From: Candidatus Poseidoniales archaeon
GTDB lineage: Archaea; Thermoplasmatota; Poseidoniia; Poseidoniales; Poseidoniaceae
Direction: 5' to 3'
DNA length: 17,500 bases
Assembly (NCBI GenBank): GCA_003602665.1
Contig: QQSG01000115.1
Location: 1-17,500, forward strand
In this document: positions 1 through 6,902 of the stretch, piece by piece
Numbering within the stretch: the stretch's first letter is position 1
Layout: the number at the start of each line of letters is the position of its first letter
Notes under the pieces: model-generated
Told to the model about the DNA's origin: nothing
Databases searched by the model: none
The model's input: only the letters and a program-made list of their open reading frames with translations
Made by a program: the position numbers and the translations under genes

Positions 1-2
1 AA

Positions 3-239
3 CTTCGAGGTCTTGTTGCTATCGTTGGTGGAGATGCACTCAATGAGCGTGACAACCAACTGCTTGACTTCTCCGGTGTTTTCGAAGACCGTTTCCTACG
101 TCAATCTCGTGACGAAGACCGTTCTATCGAAGATACACTGAATCTATGCTGGGAACTTATGGCTTCAATCGATACCAAGTATCTTGTTCGTCTCGACCAA
201 GACTGGATTGACAAGTACCATCCTGAGAACCGCTCCTGA
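3..239 (+). CDS. atpB: A-type (V/A-type) ATP synthase subunit B, C-terminal fragment
   Basis: This is the last 78 codons of a gene that begins before the window; the frame is open from base 3 and stops with TGA at 237-239. Subunit B is the non-catalytic nucleotide-binding subunit that alternates with catalytic subunit A in the A1 head of the archaeal ATP synthase. The fragment covers the C-terminal helical domain. The pattern LRGLVAIVGGDALNERD, then FEDRFLRQ, then RSIEDTL and the final DKYHP matches the end of archaeal B subunits (LRELAAVVGEEAL..., RSIEETL..., IDKYHP). Only 16 bases separate it from the subunit D gene, in the usual archaeal A-B-D order, so the two are almost certainly in one operon. 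Family assignment is secure; nothing can be said about the missing part. Confidence 0.93.
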   Translation, partial: LRGLVAIVGGDALNERDNQLLDFSGVFEDRFLRQSRDEDRSIEDTLNLCWELMASIDTKYLVRLDQDWIDKYHPENRS

Positions 240-255
240 ATACTGAGGTGAAGAA

Positions 256-873
256 ATGGCGCTTGACATTAAACCAACCCGAAGTGAGTTGATTAAACTC
301 AAGGGTCGCATCAAGCAGACCAAAAACGGATATAAACTTCTGAAAATGAAGCGTGATGGCCTTTTCCATGAATTCCGACAACTTCTATCTGTCATGATTG
401 AAGCGAAGAAGGAAATTACTGAAGCATATCGTCTTGCAAAACAACGCATCGATTTAGCTAATGCAATTGAAGGCGGTCTTGCAGTTCGTGCTGCGGCGAT
501 TGCTAACAGCGCTCATCCAGAAGTCGAAGTTGAACGAAGAAACATCATGGGTGTTGTCGTTCCTTCAGTCAGCGGTACAAACCTCAAGTCTACATTTGCG
601 GAACGCGGGGTCGGTTTCATTGGTTCATCACCGTACATCGATGAAGCAAGCGATACCTTCAGTGAATTGATCGAGAAAATCGTTACAGCTGCTGAAATGG
701 AAGCAACTTTGAAGCGACTTCTCGAAGAGATTGAAGCAACAAAGCGACGTGTCAATGCTCTCGAATTCAAGGTCATTCCAGAACTTGAAGAAGCGAAGGT
801 CTTCATTCAACTAAGACTTGAAGAAATGGAACGCGAAGAAACATTCCGATTGAAGCGATTCAAGAATAAGTGA
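256..873 (+). CDS. atpD: A-type ATP synthase subunit D (central stalk)
   Basis: A 205-residue protein with the length and pattern of the A/V-ATPase D subunit, the long coiled-coil rotor shaft that couples ion flow in the membrane ring to catalysis in the A3B3 head. The N-terminal helix contains the conserved run TRSELIKLKGRIKQTKNGYKLLK followed by KRDGLF (about residues 8-37), diagnostic of the family (LK.RL..A..G..LLK.KRD.L). A central globular part (about 85-130) is followed by a second long helix from about 138 to 200, which packs against the first as an antiparallel coiled coil. A strong ribosome binding site, GAGGTG, ends a few bases before the ATG, supporting this start. It lies 16 bases behind subunit B and is probably the last gene of the ATPase operon; an 81-base gap follows. 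Confidence 0.96.
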   Translation: MALDIKPTRSELIKLKGRIKQTKNGYKLLKMKRDGLFHEFRQLLSVMIEAKKEITEAYRLAKQRIDLANAIEGGLAVRAAAIANSAHPEVEVERRNIMGVVVPSVSGTNLKSTFAERGVGFIGSSPYIDEASDTFSELIEKIVTAAEMEATLKRLLEEIEATKRRVNALEFKVIPELEEAKVFIQLRLEEMEREETFRLKRFKNK

Positions 874-954
874 TTCTTCCCTGAGCCTGTCTAAAGGGCA
901 TGATTGATGGGGGAGTTATGACCAGCCCAAACCACAAGGGAGGTGTTTCAACGT

Positions 955-3420
955 ATGTCTGAATCTAAAGATACTGATTTGATTCCCCTTTCTGCACACA
1001 AAAATACGTGGACTCAGCGTGATTTACTTGCGAGTATTATCGGTCGATACATGACTGTAAAATCTCATCTTGGTGGTCTTTGGCCAACTTGGGATGTAGA
1101 AGCAGAGCATCTCGACAAACGCTTAATCGAACTGAACATCTATCTCGAGAAACTTGGTTGGATGGCTCGTTTACGACGCGGCGATAACAACCAACTCACT
1201 GCATTACCACTTCCACACGGTCAATTCCCAGGAAAAAGAATTCACATGTATATGTGGATTGCTTCGATCATCACAGTTCTTTTCTCTGGTGTTCGATGGA
1301 TGGAATCTGGCAGGCCAGATGGAGGCTGGTTCATCGAATCCATCTATCTTGATGCGTTCGTTGGCTATGTATTACCAATTCTTTTCACGCTAGGACTTGC
1401 TTCCTTTGTACAAGCGAAGATATCATCACATTATGGTGTTCGTAGTGGGCATATTTTGCCAATACCCGACCCTTCGATACTTCTATGGCTCTTCTCAGGT
1501 CTCTCTGCCTCTTATTTCATCTGGCCTTTTGGCATCTTCTTCATACCAACATTACCGAGAATGGATGCTCGCCCCTGGCCAGATCGTAAATCGTTGGCCT
1601 ACTCTTCATTGAGTGTCCCATTGGTTATGCTGCTAAGTGGGTTTATTTTCTGGACAGTAGGAATCTTCCTTTCATCAGATCCGTTTACACTGACAAGCGA
1701 GCCTATGCGACTTAATGCCCCGTTCTTGATTGAACTGTTTGGTTCAGGATTCAACCAATACTTTGACATTCATCTCGATTGGAGTCATCCCTTCCTCTTT
1801 TCTGCTGCATTTTTGACATTGGTTGGATGGCTTCTTCTTCTTCCAATTCCAACCTTCCCTGGTGGTCGATTACTGGTTTCCAGAATGGGTATACATGAGG
1901 CGAGAAGTTCGAGCACTCAAATTCTCATGTTCATGATTCTCATCACTGCTGCCTTTTTCATATTCAACGCCTTCGAAGGATTCACGATTTGGATTCCTAT
2001 CCTTGCAGTCGTCCTTCCATTGTTGTTGTTTATTGGTGGGGATCCTCGGATTCCAGTTCTCCTTGATGGAGATGTACCGCTTGATGAAGAATCTCATCGA
2101 AGTCTTGGTATCATTCTATTTGTTGCACTTCTTTTTGCCATTCCTCCTGAATTCCCTCTTGAACCCATTGAACGATGGGATTCTGATTTAGAATATTCAA
2201 TCGAAGATCCAGAATCTGCCTTGTTGAATGGTGAATTCTGGAACTCAACTCAAACAATTATTCTGTCTAATCCCTCGATGCAAGCAAATACCTACAACGT
2301 ATCCATCGCTTCATTTTCAGGCTCAGATTGGACCACTGAACTATCGTGTGAATCTACGAGTTGTGAAGGGATTCTTGAATCGGATGATTCACTTTCCATC
2401 ACAATAGATTTCAGTCATCTCAATTCCTCGATAATGCCAACATATCTTGTCTATGATCTTGAACTCGTTCTTGGAGGTGAACCATTCTTGGAATCCTTCA
2501 CGCTTTATCCCGACTTGAATTCATCAGTTGGTTCGGAATGGAGTTACCTTCGAACGGATTCTGGTGTTCTAACTTGCCTCCCAGTTTATCTTCTTGAAGA
2601 CATGACTGCATTTGCATCATTGCCTAATTTGAATGCCCAATGGGCCTCGTATCTTTGGTTTGATGGTGAAGCAGGATTGGAAACTGAAGTTGACGCACAA
2701 TCGAACTCAATCTGTTTGGAGAGTAATGACGCTGGGCTAACAGATGCTCTCTCAGCCGAGTTAGGTGTTGTTGAACTCGATGGTAATCAGTTTCATGTTG
2801 GTTTTGACAAGACGTGGCCACACGTAGTTTCCTCCTCTGAAATTGGATGGCTGGTTAATGATGAACTTGGCTGGGGTGCTCCTTTTGAAAACAATTCAGG
2901 TTTACTTTACAGAGAAAATAGTACCACATGCACAGGTAATGAATTTCTGAGTACACCTCGCCATTCGAACTCGACTAACTGGACATGGGACTTGAGTATT
3001 TGGCCAAGTCAAAGGATACCAGTGATCGATGAGAATGAATCAGTTCATGTTAAATTCCCAACTGGACATTATTATCATTGCAATCTTGAATCACTGGAGC
3101 AAACGAAGTTTAAGATTCAAGAGGGGCCTGATATTATTCTCAAAATCGATGACCAAATCATGAGGCTTTGGGATGCTCCATTGAATATAAGCAACGAGGG
3201 AATTCTATTTTCACTATACAACAGTAACAATGAATCTGTTCTTCTTCGTCATGAAACAAATGGAGATGCACAATGGGACCTTTCATCCCTACCTGATGCT
3301 TTATCGCAAGGTTGGACTCACTTCGATGTGCCTGTGCCAAGTTCTGAGCTCACGACTGTTCAACTGATTCATCAAGATGGAGCAATAATGCTTCACTTTG
3401 GTGGCTATCTGGAGGGTTAG
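955..3420 (+). CDS. Multipass membrane protein: inactive M50 (site-2 protease-like) homologue with large extracytoplasmic domain
   Basis: 821 residues from the ATG at 955, which lies 9 bases after GGAGGTG (939-945); an in-frame GTG at 943 is inside that ribosome site and is less likely. A cytosolic N-terminal part of about 95 residues is followed by about eight hydrophobic segments (residues 97-396). The membrane core resembles EGY-type site-2 proteases: TLGLASFVQAKISSHYGV (about 145-162) aligns without gaps to the family's LGIHEMGHYLAAKRHGV, PWPDRKSL (207-214) to the P-[IV]-P-[ND]-RKAL motif, and LLLLPIPTFPGGRLL (about 292-306) to the N-LLP-LDGG motif. The zinc-binding HExxH has become ASFVQ and LDG has become FPG, so proteolysis is not expected. 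About 415 residues after the last membrane segment carry six cysteines and about eleven N-X-S/T sequons and look beta-rich, which suggests an exposed, glycosylated domain. It is probably cotranscribed with the reductase one base downstream. The role is unknown. Confidence 0.72.
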   Translation: MSESKDTDLIPLSAHKNTWTQRDLLASIIGRYMTVKSHLGGLWPTWDVEAEHLDKRLIELNIYLEKLGWMARLRRGDNNQLTALPLPHGQFPGKRIHMYMWIASIITVLFSGVRWMESGRPDGGWFIESIYLDAFVGYVLPILFTLGLASFVQAKISSHYGVRSGHILPIPDPSILLWLFSGLSASYFIWPFGIFFIPTLPRMDARPWPDRKSLAYSSLSVPLVMLLSGFIFWTVGIFLSSDPFTLTSEPMRLNAPFLIELFGSGFNQYFDIHLDWSHPFLFSAAFLTLVGWLLLLPIPTFPGGRLLVSRMGIHEARSSSTQILMFMILITAAFFIFNAFEGFTIWIPILAVVLPLLLFIGGDPRIPVLLDGDVPLDEESHRSLGIILFVALLFAIPPEFPLEPIERWDSDLEYSIEDPESALLNGEFWNSTQTIILSNPSMQANTYNVSIASFSGSDWTTELSCESTSCEGILESDDSLSITIDFSHLNSSIMPTYLVYDLELVLGGEPFLESFTLYPDLNSSVGSEWSYLRTDSGVLTCLPVYLLEDMTAFASLPNLNAQWASYLWFDGEAGLETEVDAQSNSICLESNDAGLTDALSAELGVVELDGNQFHVGFDKTWPHVVSSSEIGWLVNDELGWGAPFENNSGLLYRENSTTCTGNEFLSTPRHSNSTNWTWDLSIWPSQRIPVIDENESVHVKFPTGHYYHCNLESLEQTKFKIQEGPDIILKIDDQIMRLWDAPLNISNEGILFSLYNSNNESVLLRHETNGDAQWDLSSLPDALSQGWTHFDVPVPSSELTTVQLIHQDGAIMLHFGGYLEG

Positions 3421-3421
3421 T

Positions 3422-4348
3422 ATGCGAATCGGAATCATTGGATCTGGTTCAATTGGTTCCCTTGTAGCAGGATGTCTCGCCTCAACAGATAGCGATCTTC
3501 TTCTCTATGGAAGGGGGTTACATGCTGCCGAATTGATGGTTAATGGTTTGACTGTTTCAGGAGTAAAAGAAAAAAAAATCAGTGGAGATCGCTGGGAGGT
3601 TATTCCTTCAGAGCAACCCCTTCCTTCATCGATTCATTCTTCTTGTGATGTTGTTATTTTCACTGGAAAACCATCGACAGATCGGGAGTTTCTGGAGGTT
3701 GGGGGGCATATTTTGAAACCAGGTGGCATTTCATTCTCATTATCGAATGGAATGGGGTTTGAGGAAAAGATGGTTCATGCATTTGGTGCAAACCGGGTCC
3801 TTTCCGCAACGACAACTCATGGTGCCTACAGGCCAAAACCTGGCCACGTTGAATGGGCTGGGAAAGGAGAACTCATACTTGGATCATTTATCCATCAATA
3901 TACCTTTGAAGATTTTAAACCGCTCTTGTCGGCTCTAAATCAATCTGGATTAGTTCCTGTTTGGGTTGATGATGGTATGGTGGCATTATGGAATAAAATG
4001 CTACTAAACATTGCTATCAATCCCGTTGCAGCAGTAATTGGCAAAGAAAATTCTGCACTTCTTGAACCGATTATATTCGATTCTGTCGTAGCTCTTATGC
4101 TTGAAGGGGTTAAGATTGCACGAATGGAAGGAATTCAACTCCAAGACGATGAGTATCTTGTCAACAGTCTGCGAGAAGTCTTGGTTCATACTGGTTCAAA
4201 TTATTGTTCAATGTTGCAAGATGTTAGGGCAGGAAGGCCAACTGAAATTGAAATTCTCAATGCTGAGATTTGTAGAAGAGGTGAGCGATTAGGTATTCCA
4301 ACTCCCTTGAATCAACTCATGACATCCCTTATCCGTCAACTGAGATGA
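3422..4348 (+). CDS. panE: 2-dehydropantoate 2-reductase (ketopantoate reductase)
   Basis: 308 residues. The enzyme reduces 2-dehydropantoate to pantoate with NAD(P)H, a step of pantothenate and coenzyme A biosynthesis. The N-terminal Rossmann fold starts with GIIGSGSIGSLVAG (GxGxxG at residues 7-12). The all-helical C-terminal domain has K192 in LWNKMLLNIAINP, corresponding to the catalytic lysine of the family, conserved asparagines N196 and N200, and SMLQDVRAGRPTEIEILN (about 263-280), including the substrate-binding glutamate region (E275). The ATG at 3422 is chosen because GGAGG at 3411-3415 sits six bases upstream; an upstream in-frame ATG at 3398 would overlap the preceding gene and lacks such a site. 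It follows the membrane protein by one base, implying coupled translation, and its last 20 bases overlap the converging aspartate oxidase gene. PanE/ApbA paralogues with other keto-acid substrates exist, so the exact substrate is inferred. Confidence 0.85.
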   Translation: MRIGIIGSGSIGSLVAGCLASTDSDLLLYGRGLHAAELMVNGLTVSGVKEKKISGDRWEVIPSEQPLPSSIHSSCDVVIFTGKPSTDREFLEVGGHILKPGGISFSLSNGMGFEEKMVHAFGANRVLSATTTHGAYRPKPGHVEWAGKGELILGSFIHQYTFEDFKPLLSALNQSGLVPVWVDDGMVALWNKMLLNIAINPVAAVIGKENSALLEPIIFDSVVALMLEGVKIARMEGIQLQDDEYLVNSLREVLVHTGSNYCSMLQDVRAGRPTEIEILNAEICRRGERLGIPTPLNQLMTSLIRQLR

Positions 4349-5933
4349 TGTCTTTGTTGTAATGAAGGCCTCTGTTTTCTGTTCGATCATTTGCATCCTC
4401 GGCTACAAGTCGTCCAACCAAAATCATGTTGCGAAGTTCAACAATTTCACGAGTAGGGATGCTTGCTTTCCAAATAGCATCAATCTCTTGCTCTAGGAGA
4501 CTCAGGCGACGAATAGCTCGTTGAAGTCGTGAATATTTCCTTGAGATGCCGACCTCAAATCGCATTGTTTGATTCAGTGTTGTCCGATCGTGAGCGATGG
4601 GTCCATGTTCAGATAATGTGTCGAGTCCATCAGATCTCCACTCAGGGAGTTGTTGAGGATGGGATTGAGGTTGATTCTCAATGAGATATTCTGAGGTTTG
4701 ATGAGCAAAAACAACGGCTTCCAACAAACTGTTGGAGGCTAATCTGTTTGCTCCATGCATACCAGTACAAGCCACTTCTCCGATGGCAAATAGCCCAGGT
4801 ATGGGATGGTTATTGGAAGCAAGCAATGCTCTTCCATGGATGTCAACCTTCAGTCCTCCAACCATATAATGCGCTGCTGGACCAACTGGCAATGGGTCCC
4901 TTCCAAGCGTTAGTCCATAGGTTTCTAGGCGTTCTGCTATCATTGGAAATCGCAGTTTCAATCTTTCGCTTTCCAAGTGCTGAGTCACAAGCCAAACATG
5001 GGATTTCCCAGTCTCTGCAAGCCTTTGGTCGATTGCTCTAGCAACAATGTCTCTCGTTGCCATCGAACCTTCTTTTGATGCGGAAAGGGTGAAAGAAAGT
5101 TCAGCAGGGTCTCTTTTCTTGTCTTTACACCACTCTGTATATCCATCATGGTCGAGAAGAACTGCTCCTTCGCCTCGAAGGGCTTCTGTAATCAAAAAGG
5201 GTCGTTCGCCCTCAACCATTAATGCGGTTGGATGGAATTGAACATATGCCATATTTTCTATGCATGCACCTGTTCTATAGGCCATAGCAACACCATCTCC
5301 AGTTGCAACTGATGGATTAGTAGTCTTGTCCCAAAGTTGTCCTGCACCTCCTGTTGCAAGTAATACAGCATCACCTGCAATCGTCTCAACTTTTCCTGAA
5401 TCTTGATCTAATGCCCACACCCCACAAATTCCTTTTTCAGGGAATTTATGCTCTTTCTGGATAAGATCGATAGCCAATGTATTTGGTTTCATGAAAATAT
5501 TCGGGTGGCGCTGTGCTGCATCGTTCAAGGCGCGTTCTATTTCTCTTCCAGTAGCGTCTTTTGCGTGGAGAATCCGACGAGATGAATGTCCTCCTTCCTG
5601 GGCTAATTGAAATTCTCCGTGCGTGGTTTTCTCAAACTGCACACCGATTTCAAGTAAATCTTGAATGCGGCCGCCTGCCTCTTCTACAACCATCTGAACC
5701 ACAGTTTTGTTACACATTCCATCTCCTGCACGGAGAGTATCTGTGACGTGGCCATCAATTTCAGTAACATTTGTTTTGTCGAGAATAGCCGCAATTCCTC
5801 CTTGCGCCCAGTTCGTTGAGGAATCCTTGGGACGTTGTTTTGTGAGAACTGTAACCATCTGCCCTGCATTAGCCAGCCGGAGGGCGGCAAATAGACCGGC
5901 GATTCCGGTACCGATGATGAGCACTCTTGGCAT
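4329..5933 (-). CDS. nadB: L-aspartate oxidase
   Basis: 534 residues, the normal length for this flavoenzyme, which oxidises L-aspartate to iminoaspartate for quinolinate synthase in de novo NAD synthesis. The FAD-binding Rossmann motif VLIIGTGIAGLFAALRLA is at the N terminus. SSTNWAQGGIAA (38-49), EGGHSSRRILHAKDATG (113-129), QFHPTAL (232-238), TRDIVARAID (293-302), AAHYMVGG (353-360) and GMHGANRLASNSLLEA (391-406) are present. These carry the residues equivalent to E. coli E121, H244, R290, H351 and R386, which separates it from plain succinate dehydrogenase flavoproteins. A helical C-terminal domain ends in ENRGLHY. No strong ribosome site is seen before the ATG. It converges on and overlaps the ketopantoate reductase gene, and diverges from the membrane-protein/smc operon across 85 bases. 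nadA and nadC are not in the window. Oxygen is the likely electron acceptor in an aerobic cell, but fumarate is also used in the family. Confidence 0.95.
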   Translation of the reverse strand: MPRVLIIGTGIAGLFAALRLANAGQMVTVLTKQRPKDSSTNWAQGGIAAILDKTNVTEIDGHVTDTLRAGDGMCNKTVVQMVVEEAGGRIQDLLEIGVQFEKTTHGEFQLAQEGGHSSRRILHAKDATGREIERALNDAAQRHPNIFMKPNTLAIDLIQKEHKFPEKGICGVWALDQDSGKVETIAGDAVLLATGGAGQLWDKTTNPSVATGDGVAMAYRTGACIENMAYVQFHPTALMVEGERPFLITEALRGEGAVLLDHDGYTEWCKDKKRDPAELSFTLSASKEGSMATRDIVARAIDQRLAETGKSHVWLVTQHLESERLKLRFPMIAERLETYGLTLGRDPLPVGPAAHYMVGGLKVDIHGRALLASNNHPIPGLFAIGEVACTGMHGANRLASNSLLEAVVFAHQTSEYLIENQPQSHPQQLPEWRSDGLDTLSEHGPIAHDRTTLNQTMRFEVGISRKYSRLQRAIRRLSLLEQEIDAIWKASIPTREIVELRNMILVGRLVAEDANDRTENRGLHYNKDIISVDG

Positions 5934-6018
5934 CGTTTGTTCCTAGTAGTCGTGGTTTTTGACAACATCGGTTTGTTCATACGATACTGCTATTTGTTCC
6001 CGTCTCTAGGGTCGGTCT

Positions 6019-6777
6019 ATGTTGCGTAAGTTGATCGGCCTAATCGGCTTATTGACTCTCGTTTTTGTGGTTGCCAATGTACACTTCGGTGCTATGGCAC
6101 CATACGTGGTTGAGGGTGCACCGAATTCAAGGCTTGATGTACTTCGATTAGCCGATCCTGGATGTACAATTCCAGAAATGGAAAAGGAAATTTCAGAGAC
6201 CGGAAATGCCTTTTGTCTTTCTGAATCAGGTACTTGGGGTACTGCTGATATCATGCTCCTCTGTTGGGGTTTGTTGATTGTAACAGCAGGTCGTTTCCGA
6301 ATGCCTGCTAACCCTAAACTTGCCCGTAGAATACGTCGAATGATGATGATTTCAGGGTCGATGCTCTTTGGTTTGGCAATTCTGGATCGATTTGAATTGT
6401 TGCCGACCGGAGCAAATTCAGAGTCCCTCTCAGATTTGATTCCGTTGCCTCTTTCTCCATGGCTTGTCCAAATTATCATGGCTGTTGTTGGCGCATTGCT
6501 CCTAAGAGGTCCGAAATACCATGTTTCCGAGTTTGAAGAAAACTATCGTTCACTCGAGTCCGAACGTGAAAAAGAATTGAGAATGCAAAAAGTGTTTAAT
6601 GAAAAAGCACGCTCGATGGCTGCTTCAAAGGAAGGCATTGCAAAGAGGAGTCGATTGCTCGATAGAGATGCCAGCCTTGTTCCATTTAGGACTCGGACTT
6701 CTCCAAGAGTACGTGCAACTTGCCCATATTGCAAAGGTGGCGGTTGTAAAGAGTGCAGGATGGCAGGTGTTGTCTGA
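6019..6777 (+). CDS. Hypothetical four-helix membrane protein with C-terminal CxxC-CxxC zinc motif
   Basis: 252 residues, family not recognised. Hydrophobic segments lie at about 5-22, 76-91, 105-122 and 144-162. Between the first two is a short loop with two cysteines (GCTIPE, AFCLSE), perhaps extracytoplasmic and disulfide-linked. After the fourth helix comes a charged helical stretch (about 170-215) rich in Glu, Arg and Lys, probably cytosolic. The protein ends with CPYCKGGGCKEC (residues 235-246), a CX2CX4CX2C arrangement of the zinc-knuckle or rubredoxin-knuckle type, like one half of a DnaJ cysteine-rich region. A TATTTG element at 5991-5996 lies about 25 bases before the ATG, so a leaderless transcript is possible. 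It sits 125 bases upstream of smc in the same direction; whether it has anything to do with chromosome segregation is unknown. Confidence 0.7.
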   Translation: MLRKLIGLIGLLTLVFVVANVHFGAMAPYVVEGAPNSRLDVLRLADPGCTIPEMEKEISETGNAFCLSESGTWGTADIMLLCWGLLIVTAGRFRMPANPKLARRIRRMMMISGSMLFGLAILDRFELLPTGANSESLSDLIPLPLSPWLVQIIMAVVGALLLRGPKYHVSEFEENYRSLESEREKELRMQKVFNEKARSMAASKEGIAKRSRLLDRDASLVPFRTRTSPRVRATCPYCKGGGCKECRMAGVV

Positions 6778-6837
6778 GATACGGCACCATTTTTAGAGCA
6801 ATCAAACGCATGCCTCGGACGTATAATCAACCTATTG

Positions 6838-6871
6838 TTTAAATCCCCTCGACGAACGGTGTTCGCGTTAA
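6838..6871 (+). promoter_or_regulatory. Putative smc operon promoter with GCGTTAA element
   Basis: Within the 125-base gap before smc, TTTAAAT at 6838-6844 fits an archaeal TATA box. Transcription would then start about 25 bases further on, near 6863-6868. GCGTTAA at 6865-6871 covers that point and continues as GCGTTAAGG, identical to nine bases of the motif array at 13960-13968. It could be an operator that occludes the start site. An alternative box, GTATAAT at 6821-6827, would give a start near 6850. All of this is inferred from sequence pattern only. Confidence 0.4.
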
Positions 6872-6902
6872 GGTCAGTGAAATATCTGGCAGAGGGATTG
6901 GG

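Noticed and set aside
943..954. GTG at 943 as the start of the membrane protein
   Set aside because: It lies inside the GGAGGTG ribosome site that is ideally spaced for the ATG at 955.
6006..6479. Antisense open frame opposite the zinc-motif membrane protein
   Set aside because: No recognisable protein features, while the plus strand encodes clear membrane helices and a zinc motif.
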